Source: UBA6345 sp045577635 (lineage in GTDB: Bacteria > Bacillota > Clostridia > Christensenellales > UBA1242). From it: a stretch of 8,144 nt of DNA. How positions within the stretch are numbered: position 1 is the first letter of the stretch; each line of letters begins with the position of its first letter. Positions 1 to 6,441 of the stretch are shown piece after piece. The stretch covers positions 1 through 8,144 of the forward strand of contig JAZNIS010000100.1 in assembly GCA_045577635.1 (NCBI GenBank), given 5' to 3'. The notes beneath the pieces were generated by a model, which saw only the letters and a program-made list of their open reading frames with translations, was not told the DNA's origin and ran no database searches. A program made the translations under genes and the position numbers.

Positions 1-498
1 CATGGTAACCAAATCAAAACAAGGAACAAAATTTTTAATTAAAACATCGTTATTATAAATTTGGAAATAATATAGTTTTCCATCAACAAAATATCGTTGT
101 TCACCCATTACACCATCGGTGTAAGTTCCACTATTACAGAATATTGTTAACGAATTTTTTGCATAAACAGCTTGTTCTGCATTAGAAAATTTTGTTTCGC
201 CATCTATTTTTAAATATTGATTACTGCCATAATAATATTCTATTTCGTGTAAATTTAAATCACAACTGCTATCTGCAACATTATAAAAGGTGTTATTTGC
301 CCCAAATTGCCACATTCCGTAGGTATGCGAAGCATTAAGTGCAACCTTAACTTCATCTGCTCCAAACCAACTTTGGTTAAGATTTGGGTTTTTAAATTGC
401 CCTTTCATTTTAATTGTAATATCTCCTGAATTAGGAACATAACCAGTATCAATATACTGATTACCATCACTTTCCAAATAATCAACAACAGCATATCG
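1..498 (-). repeat. LamG-like protein module 3 of the lipoprotein (cut by window edge)
   Basis: Covers residues about 530-695. It opens YAVVDYLESDGNQYIDTGY and reaches NNDVLIKNFVPC at the left edge. The YD.V...FFT closing motif would fall just outside the window. A YLKIDGETKFS strand corresponds to the VDGELFHTF strand of module 1. Confidence 0.72.
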
Positions 499-2085
499 GT
501 TATTAATAATTTCGCCCGTGTTATTACCAAAAGTAAAGTTGTTTGTGTAAGTGAAAAAGTTTCCACTAACAGTATCATATAATCCTGCTAAACCATCTAA
601 CTTTCTAATGCAAGGAACAAAGTTTCTAACCAAAACAGAATCTTGTGTTATTTTGCAACCGTAAAGTTTTGCATCGGAACTAATTTCGGAATATTCCTTA
701 GAACCCCTTTGTCCAACAACATTTAAACAACTATCAAATAAATATATAGGTAAATTGTTACGAAGAACATTTTCTTTTAATTCTTCTGCTTCGCCACAAT
801 TTCCACTATAACTCCAATTTTCAGTTGTAGTTTTTAAGTTTAAATTATATCTTTTACCAACTTCGGCAGGTTCAATTTCAGTAGAACCCTGACCATAGTA
901 ATATGTAAGTGTTCCTTCACTTTCCCTTAACAGTAAGTTTGTTTCCGACACTTGTGTACCTAAAATGGTAGAATATCTTTTTAATGCATTAAATTCAAAA
1001 TCAACATTAATTTCAAGTGGTTTATCTGTAAAATTAATACCTGTGTCAATAAATTGTTCGCCCCTACCTTCAATGTAACTAACTTGTTCATATTGGCTTG
1101 GCAAAGTTTGTTGTTCGGTTAATTTACCAGCAGAAAAACCATAACTATTTGTAAAGAATTTTTGTGTTACTAAATCATAAAAACCAACTTTGTTTGTGTT
1201 AACATTTAAAACCGGAACAAAATCCCTAATTAAAACATCATCATCATAAAGTTGACAGGCATAAATTTTAACAACTCCACCAGCATCGTTTATAAAACCA
1301 TTATTGTTTCTGGCAAATAAAAACAGATTATTTTTATCTTGCCATTTTTTGTAACTAAAAGTGTGAAACAATTCACCATCAACATAAACATTTGTTCTGT
1401 TTTGATCAAAAATGTGAACTTTTCTGGATAAATCAACTTGTTTTGACATTCCGTTATCGTAACCACCAGAATAAAAATATCCAATAGAAGGTTCTTTTGC
1501 AGTAAAGTTAAAATAACCCGGTGTGCCACCATAAATTGAATAGTGGCTAGTATAACTTACCTTAACAACAATTCTGGATTTTTCGTTCGCTTTAAAACCT
1601 GTGTCAATATATTCGTTTCCGTTGCTTGCAATATATTCCATTTCTAAATATTCTTCTGGTAAATTTGTTTTTTCAAACAAATAATCTTCGTTACCATAGG
1701 CACCACAATCAGCACAGGATTTATAATAAACAGCAGTAGCCGAACTAACACTATGTTTTAAACGATCAGGTTCAGCTATTTCTAAACTGAAATTATGAGA
1801 ACCTGTTGGTTTAATAACTTCCTGTTTTTCGTAACCACAAACAGAGCATTTATATTTTACAATGCCGTTTTGCACATCGGTTGCCTCTTTAACAGTTTCC
1901 GAAATATTAAAATTGTGATTATTAGTTTCAGAGTGCATAAAATCTTTTTCACACACCCTTGTATGAGTAACACCATCGGTGTTTGCAACCCAACTTCCCC
2001 ACTTATGATTAGTGTTAGAAGTTGTGCAACCTGTAATTGTTACCATACACAAAACCAAAAAACCTAGTAAAAATTTTTTTATCAT
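1..2085 (-). CDS. Large surface lipoprotein with Cys mini-repeats and three LamG/ConA-like modules (3' end beyond window)
   Basis: The frame stays open for 695 codons from ATG at 2085 to the left edge with no stop, so the C-terminus is missing. The N-terminus MIKKFLLGFLVL...TITGC is a lipoprotein signal peptide with lipobox I-T-G-C, giving a predicted lipidated Cys20 and an extracellular anchor. Residues about 27-135 hold short Cys/His/Trp-rich modules (HKWGSW, THTRVCE, YKCSVCG, KSCADCG), of a style seen in surface proteins of gut Firmicutes. Residues 142-695 are three tandem modules, each opening with an (E)YI.S.G..YIDTG motif and closing with a VLIR.FVPC...YD.V...FFT motif. This is the signature of a LamG/concanavalin-like jelly-roll family common in gut Bacillota. 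The ATG lies one base after the ABC transporter stop. A weak SD (AAGG, 9-nt spacing) lies inside the upstream gene, so co-transcription and translational coupling are likely. A carbohydrate- or protein-binding role is inferred; the ligand is unknown. No catalytic domain is visible in the present part. Confidence 0.88.
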   Translation of the reverse strand, partial: MIKKFLLGFLVLCMVTITGCTTSNTNHKWGSWVANTDGVTHTRVCEKDFMHSETNNHNFNISETVKEATDVQNGIVKYKCSVCGYEKQEVIKPTGSHNFSLEIAEPDRLKHSVSSATAVYYKSCADCGAYGNEDYLFEKTNLPEEYLEMEYIASNGNEYIDTGFKANEKSRIVVKVSYTSHYSIYGGTPGYFNFTAKEPSIGYFYSGGYDNGMSKQVDLSRKVHIFDQNRTNVYVDGELFHTFSYKKWQDKNNLFLFARNNNGFINDAGGVVKIYACQLYDDDVLIRDFVPVLNVNTNKVGFYDLVTQKFFTNSYGFSAGKLTEQQTLPSQYEQVSYIEGRGEQFIDTGINFTDKPLEINVDFEFNALKRYSTILGTQVSETNLLLRESEGTLTYYYGQGSTEIEPAEVGKRYNLNLKTTTENWSYSGNCGEAEELKENVLRNNLPIYLFDSCLNVVGQRGSKEYSEISSDAKLYGCKITQDSVLVRNFVPCIRKLDGLAGLYDTVSGNFFTYTNNFTFGNNTGEIINNRYAVVDYLESDGNQYIDTGYVPNSGDITIKMKGQFKNPNLNQSWFGADEVKVALNASHTYGMWQFGANNTFYNVADSSCDLNLHEIEYYYGSNQYLKIDGETKFSNAEQAVYAKNSLTIFCNSGTYTDGVMGEQRYFVDGKLYYFQIYNNDVLIKNFVPCFDLVTM
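499..1104 (-). repeat. LamG-like protein module 2 of the lipoprotein
   Basis: Covers residues about 328-529. It opens LPSQYEQVSYIEGRGEQFID (then TG) and closes with QDSVLVRNFVPC, GLYDTVSGNFFTY. The protein motifs match modules 1 and 3, but the intervening sequence is well diverged. This points to an old duplication rather than a recent slippage repeat. Confidence 0.75.
1105..1662 (-). repeat. LamG-like protein module 1 of the lipoprotein
   Basis: Covers residues about 142-327. It opens LPEEYLEMEYIASNGNEYID (then TG) and closes with DDDVLIRDFVPV, GFYDLVTQKFFTN. Its boundaries are set by comparison with modules 2 and 3; the period is about 186-202 residues. It contains a VYVDGELFHTF strand motif typical of this jelly-roll group. 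Confidence 0.75.
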
Positions 2086-2086
2086 T

Positions 2087-4741
2087 CTACTCTGCCTTAT
2101 TTAAAATTAAATTTGGTTTTAGTTTACGAAGATATAGCACTGGTGCAAGCAATGAAACAATGCTAACAACCAACACAACTAAAACATAAATTAACAAGTT
2201 AGTAATAGAAAAACCAACAAAGGTAAAGTTTGCAATAATGTTTGCATCAATAAGTTTACTAAAACTTGCAATTAAAATTTGGTTAACATATTTATTTAAA
2301 ATTAACACACAAAGCATTGAACTTATAAAGGTTGTGGCAACTAAAATTGCTGTATCAACAAAACACGATAAAACAAAAACTTTAGATGGGCAACCCATAC
2401 TTTTGTAAACACCTATTCGGTATTGATTTTTCTTAACAGTTCGTATGTTGTGAGAAATAATAATAATTAAAGCCACTGCCATAAGTGCAATTACAATAAA
2501 AATGAAAATGTCGGAAAACACATTAATAATTTCACACACTTGAAAAATTGAACTAAAAGCAGTTAGTGTTGTGTAAAAATAATTTTCTTTTGCTGTGTTG
2601 TTTAACATAAAAGTTTGATCAACTTTATCAAATGCCAAAGCAAAATTATATATTGCATCTAAACAAAATTTGTTATAACTTTCTTCATCTAAATAACCCA
2701 AACAAGCTGTGTTATCACCAAAATTTTTTGTTACACCCACAATTTTTAGGTTAAGCACTGTGCTTGGATTTTCTCTGGTGTCTTTATCAATTTCGTAGTT
2801 TAAAAAAACAATTTCCTTTTCTTCAAAATTAGTGTCGTTTTCATCAATTAAACTTGTGTTAAATAATCGGTTATAAACATTAATATTCATAATTAACGAT
2901 TTGCCATCTAACTGTTTGCTTTTATAAAAATAAGCATTTTGTGTGTAGGTTTCAGGGTTGGCTTCAACACTATAAGTTATGGTTGCATTTCTAACCCACA
3001 TAGCAGTATTATTTTCAGTTATAAAACTTTCTTGAAAATTAGGATTAACTGAATATGTATAGTTTAAAACCGAATTAAGTTCATCATAAAACCTAATAAA
3101 AATTTGTGACTTTCTAATTTCTTCTTCAATTTTTCTGGCATTTTGTGGTTCTCTTTTAATTCTGTCCATATATGAAAATAATTTTTCATACTTTTCTTTA
3201 TAACCTGTGTAAATTACAGCCCCAATTTTATACCTATCATATAACCTAACATTAACAATTTTTTGATAAGGGTCGTGTGGGTCTTCACTAACAAACTTAT
3301 GGCTGTTTGTTGCTGAATCTAAATAAAGTAATGAATCAGCAAAATAATCGGTTACAATTAAGCTTGATGTGTTTTCTAAATTATAAAGCGAACCAGCAAC
3401 AACTTGCAAATCACCAAATAAATAGTTTAAATAATTGTAATCACAAACAAGTGTACCCAAACCTGTTTTGGCATAGATACCTGTATATAACCCACCAAAA
3501 CTTGTTATTTTACCCACTTCGTTGTTTAGGTTGTTTGGCATTGTTATTACAGGGGTGTTGTAAATTTTATAGATATTTCCACTATACCCACCATCTTTAA
3601 ACTTTTCAATATCGGTATCAGTAACCTTTATTGAATATGATTTAGTTAAATCTTTTGGGTCATCGTAATAAGAATATGCTTTGTTTAAAATGTAGGTTTT
3701 ACTTTTAAATGTATCGGCAATTTGTGCAACAGCCGAAACCCCATCAAACTGAACAAACGATTGTGATAACGATAATGCACCAATAATAAATGTTAACATT
3801 AATAGTGTTACGGCAAACGATGCAATAACTGACTTAAAAAATTTAAGCGATACATTAAACCCAAGTTTTAAACTGCTTTTGTTTCTTTTAAAAACAGGGG
3901 CTTGTTTTTTTGTTTCCACTTCGCCTTTAAACGGAACAAACTGCTTTGACCCCTTTTCAATTTTAAGTTTGTGTGGTTTTAAATATTCGTTTATTTTTAT
4001 TAGGTTTTTATTTGAAATTTTTATTGTTGAAGGAATAAGCAGCGACCTTTTGTTTGGTTTAACAAAATCATTATTTCTAACTTCATCACAAACAACCTTT
4101 CCATCGCTTAAACTAATAATTCTATCGGCATAAGTTTCTGCTGACTTTGTGTCGTGAGAAATAACAACAACAAGTTTTTCTTTTGAAATCTTTTTTAAAA
4201 CATCAAAAATTGTTTTTGTTGTTTTACTATCCAAATTACCTGTTGGCTCATCAGCTAAAATCATTTCAGGATTTTTAATTAAAGCCCTACCAATTGCAAC
4301 TCTTTGCTTTTGACCACCGGATAAATTTTTAACTAAAACTGTTTCCTTTTCGGTTAAATCAAGTTGTTTTAGAATTTTATTAATTTCATCATTTTCTAAA
4401 TTTTTGCCAGAAATAACTGACGAAGTTAAAATATTATCTCTAACAGTTTCGTTAGGAAACAAATTAAAATTTTGATAAATAATTCCAATATAACTGTTGC
4501 GGTAGGAATCCATTTCGGTTGCTGTTAACTTACTTAACGAAACTCCGTTTAAAACAATATCACCACTAGTAATATTATCTAATCCACCAAGCATATTTAA
4601 AAATGTTGATTTACCTGAACCTGATTTTCCAAGCACAAAAACTAGCCCCTTATCTGGCAAAACAAGGGACACATCATCTAGGGCTTTTACAACCGTTTTT
4701 GATTTATCATAAATTTTGGTTAGGTTTTTAATTTCTATCAT
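2087..4741 (-). CDS. MacB-type ABC transporter, fused ATPase and FtsX-like permease
   Basis: An 884-residue fused ABC protein. Residues 1-220 are the ATPase: Walker A GKSGSGKST (38-46), Q-loop Gln90 in YQN, signature LSGGQ (140-144), Walker B MILADE (160-165), D-loop and switch His196 in ISHD. All catalytic motifs are intact. A charged linker leads to TM1 (about 303-326), then an extracytoplasmic domain of about 410 residues. Three C-terminal helices follow (about 742-762, 793-815, 849-871), with the FtsX-type loop RIGVYKSMGCPSKVF between the first two. This is the type VII (MacB/LolCDE) topology: one ATPase and four helices, working as a homodimer. Such pumps act mechanically on periplasmic or cell-surface substrates rather than moving small solutes through the membrane. 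The substrate here is unknown. ATG at 4741 is preferred over an in-frame TTG at 4747. It gives the family-typical MIEIKNLTKIY start, and the TTG would lie upstream of the predicted transcription start. There is no SD. It is the first gene of an operon with the downstream lipoprotein, one base away. Confidence 0.93.
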   Translation of the reverse strand: MIEIKNLTKIYDKSKTVVKALDDVSLVLPDKGLVFVLGKSGSGKSTFLNMLGGLDNITSGDIVLNGVSLSKLTATEMDSYRNSYIGIIYQNFNLFPNETVRDNILTSSVISGKNLENDEINKILKQLDLTEKETVLVKNLSGGQKQRVAIGRALIKNPEMILADEPTGNLDSKTTKTIFDVLKKISKEKLVVVISHDTKSAETYADRIISLSDGKVVCDEVRNNDFVKPNKRSLLIPSTIKISNKNLIKINEYLKPHKLKIEKGSKQFVPFKGEVETKKQAPVFKRNKSSLKLGFNVSLKFFKSVIASFAVTLLMLTFIIGALSLSQSFVQFDGVSAVAQIADTFKSKTYILNKAYSYYDDPKDLTKSYSIKVTDTDIEKFKDGGYSGNIYKIYNTPVITMPNNLNNEVGKITSFGGLYTGIYAKTGLGTLVCDYNYLNYLFGDLQVVAGSLYNLENTSSLIVTDYFADSLLYLDSATNSHKFVSEDPHDPYQKIVNVRLYDRYKIGAVIYTGYKEKYEKLFSYMDRIKREPQNARKIEEEIRKSQIFIRFYDELNSVLNYTYSVNPNFQESFITENNTAMWVRNATITYSVEANPETYTQNAYFYKSKQLDGKSLIMNINVYNRLFNTSLIDENDTNFEEKEIVFLNYEIDKDTRENPSTVLNLKIVGVTKNFGDNTACLGYLDEESYNKFCLDAIYNFALAFDKVDQTFMLNNTAKENYFYTTLTAFSSIFQVCEIINVFSDIFIFIVIALMAVALIIIISHNIRTVKKNQYRIGVYKSMGCPSKVFVLSCFVDTAILVATTFISSMLCVLILNKYVNQILIASFSKLIDANIIANFTFVGFSITNLLIYVLVVLVVSIVSLLAPVLYLRKLKPNLILNKAE

Positions 4742-4777
4742 AACCAAATATTAACACAATGCAATTATTTGTGTCAA
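4742..4777 (-). promoter_or_regulatory. SigA-like promoter of the ABC transporter operon
   Basis: On the minus strand a perfect -35 TTGACA (4777-4772) is followed by an 18-bp spacer and -10 TAATAT (4753-4748, 4 of 6 consensus). Only six bases (TTGGTT) separate the -10 from the ATG at 4741. Transcription is therefore predicted to begin at or within a few bases of the start codon, and no SD is present. It sits just downstream of the terminator of the preceding gene. Confidence 0.7.
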
Positions 4778-4809
4778 ACCACACACTGTTTGTTTTGTTA
4801 TTACATAAC

Positions 4810-4841
4810 AAAAAAACCAACCATAAACACGGTTGGTTTTT
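4810..4841 (-). terminator. Intrinsic terminator of the YwaF-Nudix gene
   Basis: Perfect 11-bp arms (AAAAACCAACC at 4812-4822 and its complement at 4831-4841) enclose an 8-base loop. On the minus strand the hairpin ends in a run of seven U, and it begins 7 bases after the TAA of the Nudix gene. The plus strand also has a T-run, but there is no plus-strand gene to terminate. Confidence 0.88.
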
Positions 4842-4847
4842 GTTTAG

Positions 4848-6086
4848 TTATTTAATAAATTTATTATAATGCAAACAAGTGCTTTCCCTTACAACACCCT
4901 TGCCTATTAAATCTTCAATTTCGGTTTTAGTTAACCAACAAACTTCGGCAACTTCTTCGGTTTGCAATTCAAAATTATAATCTATAAGGTTTTTATCTTC
5001 GTAAAGGTAAACAGCAAAAATTGCTCTTCCCTTAAACATATTTCCAACAAAGGTTAGTTTTGTTTTATCAATATCAAAGCCCAATTCTTCTTTAATTTCA
5101 ATAACAGCTTGCTCTTCACCTGAATTCCCTGCTGAAACATGACCACCCGTTACTGCAAACTCGCCACCTTTTTGTTTGCTACATTTTTGCATTAAATATT
5201 TGTTTCCACTTTTAATATAAATCACTGCAAGTTTAATATATTCGTTTTCGGCTGGTTTTTCTCCCCTAAAAATTGTTTTATTTAATTTTTCGTCGTTTGC
5301 ATTATATAAATCTAACACCTCTATTTTTTTATTTAGATTTTTTTGTAGGGTGTTTGAAAATTTAAATAGTTGAACCATAATAAAATACATTAAAACTGAA
5401 AGTGAAACAGTTAAAACAGTTGCAACTAACACATATAAAGTTTGCCCTAAAAACTCACCTAAATTAGCAATCCATTGTAAACGAATATTTTCAACAATTT
5501 CCGCATTGTTATAATAAAAATTATGAAAGTTTGTTTTTGTTAAATTTGCAATAGGTGCAACAATTACACAAAACGATAAATAAAACATGCAAACCAGCAA
5601 GTAATCATGCTGTGGGTCAACTTCAAACAATTTTAAACTTACAATTAAAAAAGTTCCTAAAATTACTAAATTATGAAAAAATACTGTGTGAAAATCATTA
5701 TAGTTTTTAAAGAAATTTTCAATACAAGAAGATCCATAAATTATGGTAGGAATTAAAAGCATTAATGTAAATAATGCAAAACCTGAACACAATGTTAAAC
5801 TTGCAATTTTGTTTTTATATTTTCCATTATAAAAAGCCATAACAGGATATAAGAAAACAAACAAACTACAATAATAAAGTGGAAAAACTTTTAAATCATA
5901 GCCAACAATAATTGCATTTATTTGTTTAACAATTTCTAAAACAACCAACAACACTGCTATTACCTGAATAGGTATAATTCTAATTTTTTCGGATTTGTTT
6001 ATTAACCATTTTCGCATTAAAACTGCAACAATCCAAAACACAGCAAAAGTTGGTATAACAGTAATTAAATGTAGTTTTGACCACAT
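4848..6086 (-). CDS. YwaF/TMEM164-like membrane domain fused to C-terminal Nudix domain
   Basis: A 412-residue two-part protein. Residues 5-240 form about seven hydrophobic helices. They carry motifs that resemble the TIGR02206/YwaF (TMEM164-related) family: FPLYYCSLFVFLYP with Cys73, and FHTVFFHNL with His133/His138. This family assignment is by pattern and is moderate. Residues 258-412 are a Nudix domain of the subgroup close to isopentenyl-diphosphate-isomerase-like hydrolases: VLDLYNANDEKLNKTIFRGE, then a Nudix box at 315-337 (GHVSAGNSGEEQAVIEIKEE then LGF). Metal-binding Glu330, Glu333 and Glu334 are present. The first Glu of the GX5E consensus is Asn321, and the Arg of REUXEE is Ile329. 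Activity may thus be altered; substrate is unknown, though a nucleotide or diphosphate lipid at the membrane is possible. ATG at 6086 is chosen over TTG at 6098 because a GGGGGA SD lies 4-5 bases before this ATG and would be inside the longer version. It is a single-gene unit with its own promoter and terminator. Confidence 0.85.
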   Translation of the reverse strand: MWSKLHLITVIPTFAVFWIVAVLMRKWLINKSEKIRIIPIQVIAVLLVVLEIVKQINAIIVGYDLKVFPLYYCSLFVFLYPVMAFYNGKYKNKIASLTLCSGFALFTLMLLIPTIIYGSSCIENFFKNYNDFHTVFFHNLVILGTFLIVSLKLFEVDPQHDYLLVCMFYLSFCVIVAPIANLTKTNFHNFYYNNAEIVENIRLQWIANLGEFLGQTLYVLVATVLTVSLSVLMYFIMVQLFKFSNTLQKNLNKKIEVLDLYNANDEKLNKTIFRGEKPAENEYIKLAVIYIKSGNKYLMQKCSKQKGGEFAVTGGHVSAGNSGEEQAVIEIKEELGFDIDKTKLTFVGNMFKGRAIFAVYLYEDKNLIDYNFELQTEEVAEVCWLTKTEIEDLIGKGVVRESTCLHYNKFIK

Positions 6087-6090
6087 AAAA

Positions 6091-6096
6091 TCCCCC
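6091..6096 (-). promoter_or_regulatory. Ribosome binding site that fixes the YwaF-Nudix start
   Basis: Minus-strand GGGGGA lies 4 bases before the ATG at 6086. It is a G-rich variant of the SD. Its position rules strongly against starting at the TTG at 6098, which would translate through the SD. Confidence 0.7.
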
Positions 6097-6120
6097 AAAT
6101 AATTTTTTATTTAATATTTT

Positions 6121-6148
6121 ATATTACCACTAACAAAACTAATGTTAA
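6121..6148 (-). promoter_or_regulatory. Extended -10 promoter of the YwaF-Nudix gene
   Basis: Minus strand: -35 TTAACA (6148-6143, 5 of 6), 16-bp spacer, extended -10 TGG-TAATAT (TGG 6129-6127, hexamer 6126-6121). The predicted start is near 6114, giving a 5' leader of about 28 nt that carries the SD. An alternative -10, TATAAA, begins three bases later with a 19-bp spacer. Confidence 0.55.
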
Positions 6149-6184
6149 ACCATATTTACATTTAAAACATTTAGTTAACGAAAT

Positions 6185-6215
6185 AAAAACTAACCCGAAT
6201 AAGGATTAGTTTTTT
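6185..6215 (-). terminator. Intrinsic terminator of the 22-codon microprotein gene
   Basis: Arms at 6185-6196 (AAAAACTAACCC) and 6203-6214 (GGATTAGTTTTT) enclose a 6-base loop. In minus-strand RNA all 12 pairs form, one being a G-U. In plus-strand RNA that pair becomes a C-A mismatch, so the minus-strand orientation is favoured. The hairpin starts about 19 bases after the microprotein TAA. Confidence 0.82.
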
Positions 6216-6233
6216 AATATAAACTTAAAGGGT

Positions 6234-6302
6234 TTATTTATTATTTGCCATTATTCCTGATACAAAGAAAAATATAAACATTATCGGCAAAATAAACCAC
6301 AT
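6234..6302 (-). CDS. 22-residue single-span membrane microprotein
   Basis: A tiny gene with a complete set of signals. It encodes 22 residues beginning MWFILPIM and ending VSGIMANNK, followed by TAA. Residues 2-18 form one very hydrophobic helix, with Pro6 near the start and Gly16 near the end. A short polar tail (ANNK) carries the only charged side chain. A perfect AAGGAG SD (6314-6309) sits 6 bases before the ATG. A promoter with 17-bp spacing lies upstream and a terminator starts 19 bases after the stop, so the gene is a stand-alone unit. I do not recognise a family. By composition it could be a regulatory membrane microprotein of the KdpF/CydX kind or a small hydrophobic toxin; there is no sequence evidence for either. 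It lies between the radical SAM gene and the Nudix fusion, sharing orientation only. Confidence 0.8.
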   Translation of the reverse strand: MWFILPIMFIFFFVSGIMANNK

Positions 6303-6308
6303 AAAAAA

Positions 6309-6314
6309 CTCCTT
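6309..6314 (-). promoter_or_regulatory. Consensus ribosome binding site of the microprotein
   Basis: Minus-strand AAGGAG with a 6-base spacer (all T) before the ATG at 6302. It is the best SD in the window and is the main evidence that this very short frame is translated. Confidence 0.85.
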
Positions 6315-6336
6315 AAATTAATAATTTGTTTTTTAC

Positions 6337-6365
6337 ATTGTATAAAAATTTTACAAAAAAATCAA
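6337..6365 (-). promoter_or_regulatory. SigA-like promoter of the microprotein gene
   Basis: Minus strand: -35 TTGATT (6365-6360, 4 of 6), spacer of exactly 17 bp, -10 TACAAT (6342-6337, 5 of 6). The predicted start is near 6330, giving a leader of about 28 nt. The stretch between this promoter and the radical SAM stop (6366-6441) shows no clear hairpin terminator, so read-through from the radical SAM gene is possible. Confidence 0.68.
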
Positions 6366-6441
6366 GAATTATAAACTTAAATTGGCCACAAAACATCCAC
6401 CTATCATGGTTGAGTGTTCTATAATTTACCACTGATATATT

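Noticed and set aside
1290..1532. 80-codon minus-strand frame inside the lipoprotein region
   Set aside because: It overlaps the open 695-codon lipoprotein frame on the same strand in another frame, has no SD and no recognisable motif.
1795..2067. 90-codon plus-strand frame
   Set aside because: It is antisense to the lipoprotein N-terminus, whose frame has a lipobox and module structure; no plus-strand promoter or SD was seen.
3307..4133. Two plus-strand frames (97 and 84 codons) within the ABC gene
   Set aside because: They are antisense to a gene with intact ATPase motifs and permease helices; Asn/Gln- and Leu/Phe-rich translations are typical of shadow frames.
4742..4747. TTG at 4747 as start of the ABC transporter
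   Set aside because: It adds only two residues, has no SD, and would precede the transcription start predicted from the TTGACA/TAATAT promoter.
6368..6406. 12-codon minus-strand frame (MIGGCFV...) after the radical SAM gene
   Set aside because: There is no SD before its ATG, the length is within chance, and it overlaps the upstream side of the microprotein promoter.
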